Positions 10,301 through 20,473 of a stretch of DNA of 25,653 bases are shown here, piece by piece. The notes below the pieces were generated by a model. It ran no database searches and was not told the origin of the DNA. It worked only from the letters and a program-made list of their open reading frames with translations. Position 1 is the first letter of the stretch, and each line of letters opens with the position of its first letter. The translations under genes were made by a program, and so were the position numbers. The stretch comes from Lingula anatina (lineage: Eukaryota > Brachiopoda > Lingulata > Lingulida > Lingulidae), in assembly GCF_001039355.2 (NCBI RefSeq), contig NW_019773877.1, positions 11,868 to 37,520 of the forward strand. Reading direction: 5' to 3'.

Positions 10301-13300
10301 ATGGAAACTGTTATTTTCTTAATGTTCCAAAGGAACTTAAATATTATTTGATAAATAAATGATGCGTTTTCATTGACTGTTAGTATATTAACTTTGAGTG
10401 CCTTCCCTTTCCCCCCCTTTCTCCTTCAAATTACTGAGGAAAAATCTGCCCATATTTCCTTTTGCATACAGTAAAACATGAAAAGGGTGTCTTTCTCAAA
10501 ATTTCCTGCTAAATCACCATTGTTGTTGCACATAACACATATAGTAACAGATGTGTCAGAACGCAATACACAATGAAGTGAAAACATAACACACCACAAA
10601 AGTGAATTAAAATACATGCAAAAAGACACACAACAGACAATGGCAATAACAGACATGCCTCATTTCAACTTCATGAATGAGGCACATCACTTACCTTGTC
10701 TGACTTCCATGCTTGGTTTTTAGTGTATTGTGCATCGACTAGATCAGGCCTTTTTCGCGACAGCAGTATAAGCGGATCTCTCTCATCACTGGTACGGGAG
10801 CCGATGAAATACCCAAGATTTTTCTTTTTCTCCCACGGCCACTGTTCGGCTTTTCTGATAAAAACACAAAGTAAAACATAATATATATTACATCTGAGCA
10901 ACAGACCAAGATTCATTCACAGCTGCAGCCAGCTGGGCTATACTAAACAAGATCTATGACTGAAATTTTAACCAAGGCACTCATAAATATCATAAATAAT
11001 ATACAAAACCCATGTAAGATTAAGCCCAGGGTTGGCTGTATGATAATTTGGGGTTGGGAGGGGGACAGTTGTAATAATATTTACTTCTGTACAATCTCCA
11101 ACTCTTTTAAGAAACAAAACTCATGCAGTTGGTAAATAAATTAAGGTCAGGGTTGGTACCAGATTAATTGGGGGAGGTGCTTTAAAACTTACTCTGGTAT
11201 CACCTCTCTCATGAGATCCCACCTTCCTATGCCCTTGGGGTACACCGAAATGAAAGGCCCTCCCTCCCAAAATGTCCAAGCAGGGTACATTATGTCATAC
11301 TGCTCCTTAGTCTACAAAAAATATAAAAAAAATTATAAAAAATCTGTTAGAGGGCGTCACTTACTTTGGGATAATATCCCGCTGCTGGTCCCAGCGACCC
11401 AGTCCCGTGGGATAAATTGGCCACACAGCAGGGCCTCCTTCCCAAAATGTCCACGCTGGATACATTATGTCGTGATGTTCTTTTCTCACCTGATAATTAT
11501 TATAATATACACAATATTTACTGATATTGAAAAATAATGTTGTTAAAGTTACAGCAATACTCATTTAAATGTTTTATAATGGCAAGCATAAATAGTTTCC
11601 AAGTGGACAGCAGTATAAATAAATAATAAAATAAAAACATGAATTACTAATAAAATAAATAAATATTCAATTAGTTTACCGATTTATATAAATAAAACTT
11701 AACAACCAATAATTATGCTTCATATAAAAACATGATTGGCATCAAACATACACTATAATATTACTAATTTGCTAAAATTATACCAAATAAATTAATCTGA
11801 CTTATGAAAAAGAAAGAAGAGTTTGATTCAAAATATAGATAAAAATATATCTACCTTACTAAATGAAAACACAGGCAGGGGATCCCAATACTTGGGTGAC
11901 TGTGGATAGTCCCTTGTGTTCAGTATAAACTCCATGTCTGGAAGTTTTTTAATAAGTTCCAGAACAAAGTGCTCTACACCACTACACCTGAAATAAGATG
12001 ATAAAAATTACCAATGGAAGTTCTCAATAAAACATTGTCATACAATGTGATATTCATTACAAATTAAAATCAGTGGAAGAAAAAATCCAGTAGAAGAATT
12101 AAAAATAATTACATATTTATGTACATAGATTACCTCAATTATATTTGGAAACTCACAACAAAAAATGTCAAATATGAAAACTATGTGAGACTGACAAAAT
12201 TATGACTATGTAGTGTGACTGTTAGTGCAGTATTGATCAAACCATCACTTGTTTCATTGTCTTTTTTCTTGTTACTTGCACAATGTAAAATGTGACCTTA
12301 TATCAGAGCTGACTGGGGAGTTTTGAGCATAAACAAGAAATAGTTGTGTGTGTCTTTCCATCTTTTGTTTTCTGGGAGAGCAACATCTATCTTGATTGGC
12401 ATATTACATATGTGACACTTTGATTAAAAAGTGAAATTTTAAAAAAAGTACATGCAGGTCCTGACACAACTTTCCTATCTAATTTTAATTGAAATTAAAA
12501 TATATTTAACTTGGACTAACCTAAATTGAAACATGCAGTCATCTTCTCTATACAGCTTGTGGTTGATGATTTGGTAGTGAGTTCCGCGTTCTTTGGCAGC
12601 ATCAAATTTTTCTTTCAAGATTCCTCCTGCTTTCTTCCATACTGCTAAGTCTTCCTCAATAACCCTGCAATTAAATCACAATGTTATCTAACCAAATCAT
12701 AAGTATTATTAATGATGCATCTCTGAAGATCTACTTTGCACATGTCATATGTAACTGGATTATATAGGACATCTGTAAAGTAGATCTTCATAGATGCATC
12801 GGTAATAATACTTATTTTTCCTTAAAGATCTATACGGTGAATTGACATGAATCTTTGGACTAACCAAATCATCAAACACTTTTGTTTGAAATCTTACATG
12901 TGAGAAAAAGATGGGTGAGTTATTGGGAAAGTCATGACAGAAAAAATATAGAACTCAAAAACAGGTAAAACGATAATAATTTCCTTAACAATATTGGGAA
13001 GGGTTTATCTTGGATTAAGGGGGAATTATTAAGTTTTCAGGAAATTTTTATTTAAAATTTGCTACATGAAAATCACATGGCTGTACATTGTGAGCATTTT
13101 AAGTTGCACTCAGTAATATTCTCAACAAATTATGTGTTATTCTATTGCTAACATTATAAAATAATAATTCCAAACATTTAATCTTGCTTGATGCTGATGT
13201 ACTAGTAAGCATTCTTCACATGAATGTGTTTGCTCAAGTGATAACACACCATACAAAGGACACAGAAAGCTCAATTCTCCACAGTCTACTACCAACATGG

Positions 13301-14683
13301 GATAATCTCTCTCAGTATTTGCTTCCCCAGAGTATGTAGTAAGTGTAGGCGATGTAGGCCATCTTTGAAGTGTTTTCGTGCATGCCTTTTCCCTTGTGAT
13401 ATTTCATATTATGTAGACTATAATATATAGTACTTACTCTGCATGACAGGAACAATCTTCCTGGATACACTCCTTATAATTTTTCACTGCATTTTCAATT
13501 TTCTTGTAATATTTTTCCCATCGAGGATCTACAAACACAACAACAACAATAATAACAATAGCTATGCTCAATAAGTAAATATTTTATAATATCAAGAATC
13601 TTAAATCTTGACCTGTTCTGTAAGCATTGTTTGGTACATGATTGGTAAAGAAAATGAAAAAAAACTAAAAAAAAAAAAAAAAACATTGGAAATACACTGA
13701 AATAGGTTTTTCGTGGTATCCTCAGCAGTGATGATAAAAATTAATTGTTTCATCTCTTTAGAAACTGCCTACTAGTATCCAAAGGTCAAACCACTTAAGA
13801 ACAGCTTTACTTTTGATGATAATGGAAATACATAATGGATATATGCCAGCAGTAAAGATGTTGGTACCTTCATCTTTGGTGTGCAGAAATGAATATATTC
13901 AGTAAACTTATAACACAAGATGTGGCTAAAACACAATAGTGGCTATGCAAAAAGTGACAACAATTGCTCCACAGCATTCCAGTTTGAATTGATTTTTATT
14001 AAAATGGGTAGCAAATTCTGACTTGAGTTTCTCTTAAACACTAAAAATCATGTACAACTTTGACATGACTTACAAAATTTAATTAATTATTTAAAAAAAT
14101 TCATTCCTAAGCTTTGCCAGGATAACGGTACTGTTTACTCTTTTCAATTAAAGTTACACTGATTTGTTTTTTTTTCTCAAAACCATGAAAAAAATAATGA
14201 GTCAAAAATATAATGACAAACACACATGTACTAATACATAAACGTAAGCTTAGCAAGGTCATTACCAATATTTTAATTATTACAATAATTGGATAACAGC
14301 AATACAATGGCCAGTGACATAACCTACATTTCCCTCAATGCATAAACAGCAACAATAAATAGCACTGTGACTTGCGGCAATGTTAGACCTTACTCTGTAA
14401 CATTTTTGCTGCAGTTTACATGTAGACATAGCGTGTAAATATACATGTAGCACAGGCAAACTGCAGCAGCTGCACAAGCAGACACGGGCTCAAACAGGGG
14501 CGACGATTCGGCGACCGGTGTAACACCAAACCAAGAAAATTCCATCAAATGAAATAGCAAAACAGTTCAAATGCGAATTCAGCGATATTTACCTGTCTTG
14601 GTTTCTTTATCTGAGATCGACGTCTCGACATTTAGAAGTAAAAGTATCGCCACCGCTCCGACGATCCTCAGCAGCGTGTCCAT
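7341..14683 (-). CDS. POGLUT1: POGLUT1 (Rumi) protein O-glucosyltransferase, complete, ten coding exons
   Basis: POGLUT1 transfers glucose from UDP-glucose to serine in C-x-S-x-P-C EGF repeats, notably of Notch, in the ER lumen. Exons in transcription order: 14683-14593, 13528-13438, 12664-12521, 11987-11855, 11489-11365 (5A) or 11311-11193 (5B), 10854-10695, 9361-9303, 8617-8450, 7773-7717 and 7497-7341. All splice in frame to 394 (5A) or 392 (5B) residues; human is 392. The N-terminus is a signal peptide ([12 protein letters not shown]). NTRDYP holds Asp135, equivalent to the human catalytic Asp133. [13 protein letters not shown] (213-217) and [12 protein letters not shown] (269-280) follow the human sequence. 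The C-terminus is RDEL, an ER retrieval signal (KTEL in human). Cys pairs in CIQEDCSC and DDCMF are kept. Identification is firm. The duplicated exon 5 is unusual. Confidence 0.97.
8148..8365. repeat. nested long inverted repeat in a POGLUT1 intron
   Basis: The outer arm ATGAAAAGAGTTGAAAAT followed by TACTGACACTAAAAAAAT (8148-8184) pairs with its near-complement at about 8322-8365. Inside is a smaller foldback with ends ACAGGGCC...CTGGATAG (about 8198-8228) and their complements (8275-8302), which resembles a MITE. The pre-mRNA would form a long hairpin of about 218 nt. Confidence 0.85.
9050..9085 (+). other. hammerhead-core-like motif, degraded
   Basis: CTGATGAAG is followed by an ACCTG/CAGGT stem with a CGTC loop. 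The GAAA expected next in an active hammerhead is replaced by GGCC. It may be a relic of a Penelope-like element or retrozyme inside a POGLUT1 intron. Confidence 0.35.
11193..11311 (-). CDS. POGLUT1: POGLUT1 alternative exon 5B (tandem duplicate of 5A)
   Basis: This 119-nt exon also enters in phase 0 and leaves with two bases (GA). The acceptor is a T-rich tract ending ttttttgtag and the donor GTAAGT. It encodes [18 protein letters not shown] and then [21 protein letters not shown]. The shared core is intact, with no stop or frameshift, but [10 protein letters not shown] is replaced by FISVYPKGI, one residue shorter. Both splice sites are good, so it looks functional rather than a relic. Confidence 0.88.
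11312..11364 (-). promoter_or_regulatory. 53-nt inter-exon spacer with branch point crowded against the 5A donor
   Basis: On the minus strand this spacer starts GTAAGTG, has a perfect-looking branch sequence CTAAC whose branch A is the 18th base (position 11347), then a T-rich tract and TAG. Joining 5A to 5B would require a spliceosome across 53 nt with the branch point 18 nt from the 5' site. In known cases such as alpha-tropomyosin, this kind of spacing sterically prevents splicing of the two exons together. Confidence 0.75.
11365..11489 (-). CDS. POGLUT1: POGLUT1 alternative exon 5A
   Basis: This 125-nt exon enters in phase 0 after SFSK and leaves with two bases (AA). The acceptor is ttatcag and the donor GTAAGT. 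It encodes [19 protein letters not shown] and then [15 protein letters not shown], which is almost identical to human POGLUT1 and so is the canonical version. Confidence 0.95.
12699..12814. mobile_element. 116-bp foldback element in POGLUT1 intron 2
   Basis: The left arm ATAAGTATTATTAATGATGC...GAAGATCTACTTT is the near-perfect inverted complement of the right arm (AAAGTAGATCTTC...ATACTTAT). The arms are about 42 bp with only about 30 bp between them. The element's near end is only 35 nt upstream of the exon 3 acceptor, in transcription order. Confidence 0.85.
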
Positions 14684-15097
14684 CGCTTCACACCGGAAAT
14701 GCTCTTTTTCTAAACTTCTTTGTCAAAAGAGTGGCGGTAACCAATGACGCCATGTGAGATTAACAGAGCAAGTAGGCGCAGGGAACTCGGCTGAGTACTA
14801 GAAAAATTCAGGAATGATGTGACCAAAGTTATTGGGATCATTTGACACGCAGTTGAATATTTACATCTGACATAGATGGAAAGTTGAGGACACACACTTT
14901 ATTTTCACGTGGAGTTAAAGGTTATTTCACATCGAGTACGACCACACTTTCGAGCCCGACCAACAGTATAACAGAACATAAATATTCGGAATATAATTGA
15001 AAATTGTACGAAATGAGTAAAGCAATTTTCGAGCAGAATATGATTCAGTCTCATGACAACATAAAATGTAGCTGATACAATAAAGCTGCAAAATGTG
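14684..15097. promoter_or_regulatory. shared divergent promoter region, POGLUT1 / Dpy-30-motif gene
   Basis: The two start codons (14683 on -, 15098 on +) are 414 bp apart and point away from each other, so both 5' UTRs and promoters must fit here. A CCAAT box directly followed by GACGCC (14741-14751) is visible, with no clear TATA box. An imperfect RFX X-box-like palindrome, GTCTCATGACAAC, lies at 15048-15060. Confidence 0.6.
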
Positions 15098-15858
15098 ATG
15101 GAAAATGAAAAAAAGACCGATTCTACGGGTGGTAGGCCTACAAGGGACACAGGTGACACGACCCTCAGTGACACACATTATCTTCAGGATCTTGCCGAAT
15201 GCCTTGTTATGGCCTTAACAATATTGGTGGAACAACGTCCTCAAGACCCCATAGAAGCCTTGGGGTTGATGCTTAGGAAACACGGAATGAAACTACGGGC
15301 GGAGAGGGCACAACAAAAACTGGCACCGGTACATACACTGTAGTATTAGTCGAATAGTGACTAGGAAATTGTTCCCTCTGGCATTATAATAGGCTGTCCC
15401 TTTTAACTTTGATATTATACATAAACATGAGAGTTAACGCATGAAAGCCCCCCCCCCCGGCCCTATGCTACTACATGTGCGCCTATGAGGTGAATATAAA
15501 TATGCGAATGTTAGCAAGTACGTACCACATATACATGTACATGTAGCGCCCCCAGAACATTGCACTAGTAGCTTTGATAACAAACGAGCAGGCAAACAGA
15601 TTTCTGAATCCATTTGGAAAATCATGGAAATAGTTAAATTCAGTAATAAAACTGTGATGAGGTTTAAATAAATTTTCAATCAATTGATTAATTGTTAAAT
15701 TGCAGGTTTCGAGTGCAGCGTTTTCACAGCCCGCAGTTGTGACGTCAGCACCAGTGACTTCAACATCAGCTGTGACGTTTGCCAGTATCACCCATGAAGA
15801 CTGTTTATCATGTATACAGGAAATTGGAGATTTATTTGACGACGAAGACATAAATTAA
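15098..15858 (+). CDS. small Dpy-30-motif protein, two exons
   Basis: Exons are 15098-15328 and 15706-15858. Acceptor ttgcag and phase-0 borders give 127 residues ending in TAA. The start is the ATG at 15098; the codon at 15095 is GTG. Residues 27-62 (HYLQDLAECLVMALTILVEQ, then RPQDPIEALGLMLRKH) fit the Dpy-30 dimerisation motif, in which RPxDPIExL is typical. DPY30 itself serves in H3K4 methyltransferase complexes; relatives such as DYDC1/2, NME5 and AK7 are axonemal. The short acidic tail (EIGDLFDDEDIN) matches nothing I recognise. The length and lack of the DPY30 N-terminus favour the DYDC/axonemal type, but the exact orthologue is unknown. Reading through the donor (GTACAT, weak) would end at 15343 after 82 residues. 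Confidence 0.78.
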
Positions 15859-16544
15859 GGCCTGTAAAAGAAGTGATGTAGCCTAAAATTATAAAAAGGC
15901 CACAAGGCAACAAATACTTTTTATGTCCATTACAGACAGGGTATATATACCAGTACTTGTTTCTATGAACTTTTTGTTACAATACATGTACATGTGTACA
16001 GGGCATAATGCGAATGATTCGAGGCCGACAAATGATGAAGTAAGATGACTTGGAACAGTGAATCAAAAATGATGAAATAACAGACGACCCTTTACATCGT
16101 GTAAGAATAATTTGATAATCACAGAATACCATATGACGTGCCATTATAGACAATTCATCGTGCACGAGTTTATGTGTGTAATGTGCAGTAATAAAACATC
16201 GTCTATCAGTTATAGTTTGTACAATGTGTTTGATGTGTTACCCTAGATTTATTCTAACTCGCGGTGAAAGCAAAATAAAAGTTATCCATTTAATTATTTG
16301 GAACGGACAGAAACAAGAGAAGACAAACAGCATCTGGCAGTTCAATATAATTTTATTATTATATTTTAACTAGAATTACTCACAAACGACATTTAATTTA
16401 TGCAGCTAATGCCACCATCACCTCTATCATCATCATTATATTCTTCATCACCGACTCGACCGTTGCTCTCCGGTATTGGAGTCTTCAGCTTAAAATTTGA
16501 GCTTTCCGCTCTGACCTGGTGTCTTCAGCAGCCCATCAATGTAA

Positions 16545-16720
16545 GGCCACATTCATAACAGTAGGTTAACTAGTCCGAGGGTCAAATATGTCCGACCCAC
16601 TTGAATACTTCCCCACGGAGAATCTATTCAGTGTCTATTAGCGGATAAGACGGCAAGCTTTTTTATTGGGTCGCCATATTTGACCCTCGGACTAGTTAGT
16701 CCACTGTTCTGAATGTGACC
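16545..16720. mobile_element. PIF/Harbinger-like MITE, TAA target duplication
   Basis: The left end GGCCACATTCATAACAGT and the complement of the right end (GGTCACATTCAGAACAGT) start arms of about 50 bp that also share ACTAGTCCGAGGGTCAAATA. TAA flanks both sides (16542-16544 and 16721-16723). A 3-bp TAA duplication with GG-starting ends is typical of PIF/Harbinger. The element is 176 bp and non-coding. Confidence 0.75.
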
Positions 16721-16800
16721 TAAGTCTTCCTTCTTAGCTCATGTCAGACATATAAAAACACTCACCGGTCAAGTGGCCTTTACACTTATGCCCTGACATG

Positions 16801-16842
16801 GCACCTTCAGAAACGGCAAGTGTCCTTCACTTCTGAAGGTGC
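16801..16842. repeat. perfect 12-bp stem-loop
   Basis: GCACCTTCAGAA (16801-16812) and TTCTGAAGGTGC (16831-16842) are exact complements around an 18-nt loop. It is not near a known gene end. It may be a relic of a foldback element. Confidence 0.7.
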
Positions 16843-18028
16843 GATTGCATTATATGAAAGATGAGAAGCGACGATGTAGATAAAAACTTTACCAGCTCGC
16901 TGGCAAGTCGTATAACGAATTATCTTTATATCTGAAGATTTGTTACATCCCGATATACTTTGTTTGTCGATGTCGTCGCTGTTGCTGTCGATGTCGCTTC
17001 ATAACTAACGCGTTTTTTTCCCTTAATTTTTTTTCGGTTTTCGTGTGTTAAAAATGACTTGGTTTTAAATTCAGCACAGTGGTAAAATACACTCCGGCGC
17101 CCCTTGCCTATCTTTCTACTGTGGGGTATAACGCAACTGCAATAAATTATATAATAAAACGCATCTTCTACTTCTAAAAAGGTTGCTCCGTACGCCTCCA
17201 ATTTCAGGCTGTTTTTTTTTTCTTTTCTAGCAAATGATTATATCACAGCCGTTAATTGTTTTAAACAAGGGTATACAAGTAGGCCCCTATATTCAAGATA
17301 CAATATGCAATATGATTCATTTTGTAAACAATACTGCTGTAGATATCCACGTCTTATGCTATTTCAATTTTATATAAATTTAGAAAAATACACCCTCTGA
17401 CATTGACTTCCATGAAGATTTAAAAAATATGCCAAATGTAACCATATTTATACCCAATTAGCATCAGAAAGTGCTCTTTGAAAGTTAAGTGTAAAAAAGC
17501 GTGTGTGTCAATCTCGTTGACTAGCTCAGTATCCCCTCATGAAATCGACGTTAATGCGCACTGGAGCATAAGCACGTCAGCGGTAATAGGCAGGTAAGAA
17601 TTTTCTTCATTATTACCGCTGCCATTGTCTGTATGAAATGAATATAAGATATGCCACTTATATATAAACATAAAGACGAAAGATCGACGTATGAAGATAC
17701 TGCTCATACAGTATTTTTGGGCTTTTGTTGGCCTATTACAGAACTTCGTACAGTACGAGATGTAAGCTTGTTTTGGTCGGCGGAATAACAGCCTATCAAC
17801 AAAAATGCATGAGTAGGCCATAAAGATATAGCTATGAGAAGAATACTTGTAAAAATATTTCTATCGGTGTCAAGGTCACTATTAATGCATTGATTTAAAT
17901 GTAACTAAAATTTTGAATGCCATCGCAAAAATAAATTTATTTTGAGGAATTGTTTTACTCACTTATTGGACTTATTAGAGGGCCTGTGACGGCCCGATAT
18001 GTCCGAAAGGCCAGATATATAGGCCTAA

Positions 18029-18172
18029 CCTACGACCAGAGAGGGCCAGATAGAGACACGTACATCTGGACACATCTGGACACATCTGGCTCTTTTTTGT
18101 CGGGCATATTTGGCCTGTCGGACACATCTGGCTCTTTTTTGTCGGACGTATCTGGCCTTCACTGGTCGTAGG
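18029..18172. mobile_element. 144-bp foldback element with internal direct repeat
   Basis: The ends CCTACGACCAG...GGCCAGATA and TATCTGGCC...CTGGTCGTAGG are inverted. Inside, the unit GGACACATCTGGCTCTTTTT plus TGTCGG occurs twice in tandem (from about 18077 and 18120), differing by a few bases. No target duplication was recognised. Confidence 0.75.
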
Positions 18173-18692
18173 ACTTGCATAATCAGGGAGATGTGTATAA
18201 AGTATTATTAACTTTGATCCGTGAATTGATGATTTTATTGCACGTGAACTGTGATCACCCCCCCCCCCCCAATTGGGGCCCTCTTATTAAAGCCTTCCTC
18301 GCATTTTACAAAAGTATTTAAACAAGCATCAATCAATGTTGGTATTAATATGTATATGCTACTAGTAAAGAATATATCCGCCTAGCTTGGCTCATACAAG
18401 ATACCACAGCATCATTACAAAGGCTCATCGATTGTTTGACAATTTTTTGTCGATAGCCGTGACAAAAAGGCTTACGAGTAACTTTAACCCAGCCATAGAA
18501 GCATCCGTGTACGAAGTATTGAGCATGCGAGTTGTTTGCTATTATATAAAACAAACATGCGCATTTGAAATAAAAAATATCCAAAACTATGCTAAACTTT
18601 CGTCCGCATGCTTAATTTTATTTTTGAATGGCCGCATTGGCAAAATGACAATAATAATAGAAACAAATCGAAGAGCCAAAATAAATGACCTT

Positions 18693-18693
18693 C

Positions 18694-18733
<40 letters not shown>
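18693..18733. repeat. AAT trinucleotide microsatellite
   Basis: About thirteen tandem AAT/ATA triplets, uninterrupted. Confidence 0.95.
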
Positions 18734-19380
18734 GCTCAATAATAAAATTGAATGATAATTAATAGGAAAACAATACAACAGTGAGAATTAAGGCAAGCGT
18801 ACTGTGGATACTTTTATAACTTTGTTCAAATAAACTAACACCGCCACTCACAGTGCAACCCTGGATTCTAGAGAAGTCCAAACAATGGCATTTCCAGTTA
18901 CGTATAAGTTTCCGTAGGTAATGCTTTCTCTTTGGCCAAGAGATTCTAACGCGGCTTTTGTCTCGTTATGCGCGCGCATGCCTTACCAAGAACTGTTCCG
19001 CTTACGCAGAATAGGTCGCTTACATGGAAGCAATATAATAACGCATTTAATGAAGTCGATAACGTTGTTTGTTTATTTTGGATGTCGGTGAAGATAATAA
19101 TAATGCACAGCCTGATGGAACTCTTACTGGTTATGATAAGAATAATAAAATCTGTTCTTTTGGTGATGTGAATAACATGGGAGAAAATTTGAAGCAATTA
19201 ATGTATAGCCTACATGTAGGCCTCTGTGGCCTACTAGAAGAATACAATCAATAGATCACATTGATGGATAATTATCAAGGGTTAGCATAAATATATTTAG
19301 TAATCAGAGGTTAAAAAAATTGCGAATGGATATTTGTACATTTTGATTATTTTTTTTTTACAATACATGGCTTTTAAGAA

Positions 19381-19401
19381 ATGGCCGTAGGCCTTCATCA
19401 A
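19381..19401 (-). other. hammerhead-core-like motif, minus strand
   Basis: On the minus strand, TTGATGA is followed by AGGCC-TAC-GGCC, the layout of a hammerhead core plus stem II, with C-to-T at the first core base. GAAA is not present after the stem. It is probably a relic. Confidence 0.3.
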
Positions 19402-19798
19402 ACTGACGTGAGTATATATAGTTTTTACTGACCCCTAGGTAATATAGCGGCCAGGGCCTAATTGTAGCCTAAATGTCAGGTAGGCCGTGTTTGCTGCAAA
19501 CTAACAGTAGGAAGAAAAAGTTCCAGCTAATTATCTATGAAAGAGCAAAATATTGATCAGCTTGGTGTACATGGGGATACTTTAGCCCGGAGATAGTTAA
19601 TTTGCACACAAGGAAAATACATGTATTATGAAGGTTAGGCTACTATTAGGCCTACATTTTAGTTTACGGCCAACCTTGATTAAGGCCATCATCGGATCGA
19701 CTCAGTGCCCGCATTAGATGTTAATAACTATACATGTACCCTAAAAATGACCGCTAGATTTGCCAACCTAGCAGTTTTTTTGGTAAGATTTGCCCCAT

Positions 19799-19832
19799 CT
19801 GATGAAGGCCTTGGCCCAGCGTAACGTGACAC
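19799..19832 (+). other. hammerhead-core-like motif
   Basis: CTGATGA is followed by AGGCC-TT-GGCC and then CAGCGTAACG, where active motifs read GAAACG. It shares the word CTGATGAAGG with the copy at 22981. Confidence 0.35.
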
Positions 19833-20237
19833 AGTGTCCCCCATGATAGAGAGTGCGCTTCCCATTCATTTGTACAGGTAAGCTTCGCCCAAAGTTTTGA
19901 CCCACTTAAGTCAGGCTAAACCGAATCAAAATAACTAAATGGAGGGCGGACTTTCTATCCAGGCCAAATTTGACCGTAAACTCACATGTAAATATCACAA
20001 TGTTTGCTTGTGAAAAAAATATTTGGAGAATTCCAATAATCGATAACATGTTCAATGTTATTTTGAGATAAGACTCCATTTACTTGTCCTGATTGGACGT
20101 TTTACTCTCAAACTTCGGAGAGCTTTCAGTATTGTTATCATATGTACCGTAGTAGCAGGAGTGGTAGTAGAGGGCTTAGTAGGCTACTGTTAATTGTTAG
20201 TATCATAATTTGTTATGTAAGGCTTGCGTGCGGTTCC

Positions 20238-20247
20238 GAAACCGAAA
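20238..20247 (+). promoter_or_regulatory. ISRE/IRF-like element upstream of viperin
   Basis: GAAACCGAAA (with CC before and GC after) is an exact match to the GAAANNGAAA core bound by IRF proteins. It is about 335 bp upstream of the viperin ATG. In vertebrates, ISREs drive viperin induction. The role here is inferred. Confidence 0.55.
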
Positions 20248-20263
20248 GCACGCACACTCGTAT

Positions 20264-20274
20264 TGGAATTTCCA
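20264..20274. promoter_or_regulatory. kappaB/Rel-like palindrome upstream of viperin
   Basis: TGGAATTTCCA is an 11-bp perfect palindrome around a central T, with the GGAA...TTCC half-sites of Rel/NF-kappaB sites. It lies 16 bp after the ISRE-like element. Confidence 0.5.
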
Positions 20275-20465
20275 TGTATCTGAGTTTCCAGTTAGTGCAT
20301 CGACGCATATCTTAATGCACGTCATCCACCTGTATATAAACAAACTTTTGAATTGTCATTCAGTGGTTCTAAATGTTTGTGTACCGTTCGGAGTAGCGTT
20401 CAAACTGACCAGAAATTTAAACTTACAGCGTTAACTTGTTTTAAGGTTCAAAAGTGGTGATAAGC

Positions 20466-20473
20466 TATATTTT
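20466..20473 (+). promoter_or_regulatory. TATA-like box for viperin
   Basis: TATATTTT lies about 100 bp before the ATG at 20573. A start site near 20497 would give a 5' UTR of about 75 nt. This is the best TATA match close to the gene. Confidence 0.45.

Noticed and set aside
11211-11537. Plus-strand 108-residue open frame
   Set aside because: It runs antisense across exons 5A and 5B. Its apparent internal similarity comes from the exon duplication.
12688-12872. 13-bp direct repeat CTAACCAAATCAT flanking the foldback element at 12699
   Set aside because: The right copy lies about 45 bp beyond the element's end, so it is not a target duplication and may be chance.
15095-15097. Start codon at 15095 for the Dpy-30-motif gene
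   Set aside because: The codon is GTG. The ATG three bases later (15098) is the natural start.
16926-17821. Minus-strand frames of 91 and 94 residues in the intergenic region
   Set aside because: They show biased, random-looking composition, no splice partners and no recognisable domain.
18345-18698. Overlapping frames on both strands (79 and 103 residues)
   Set aside because: They oppose each other, run into an AAT microsatellite and match no family.
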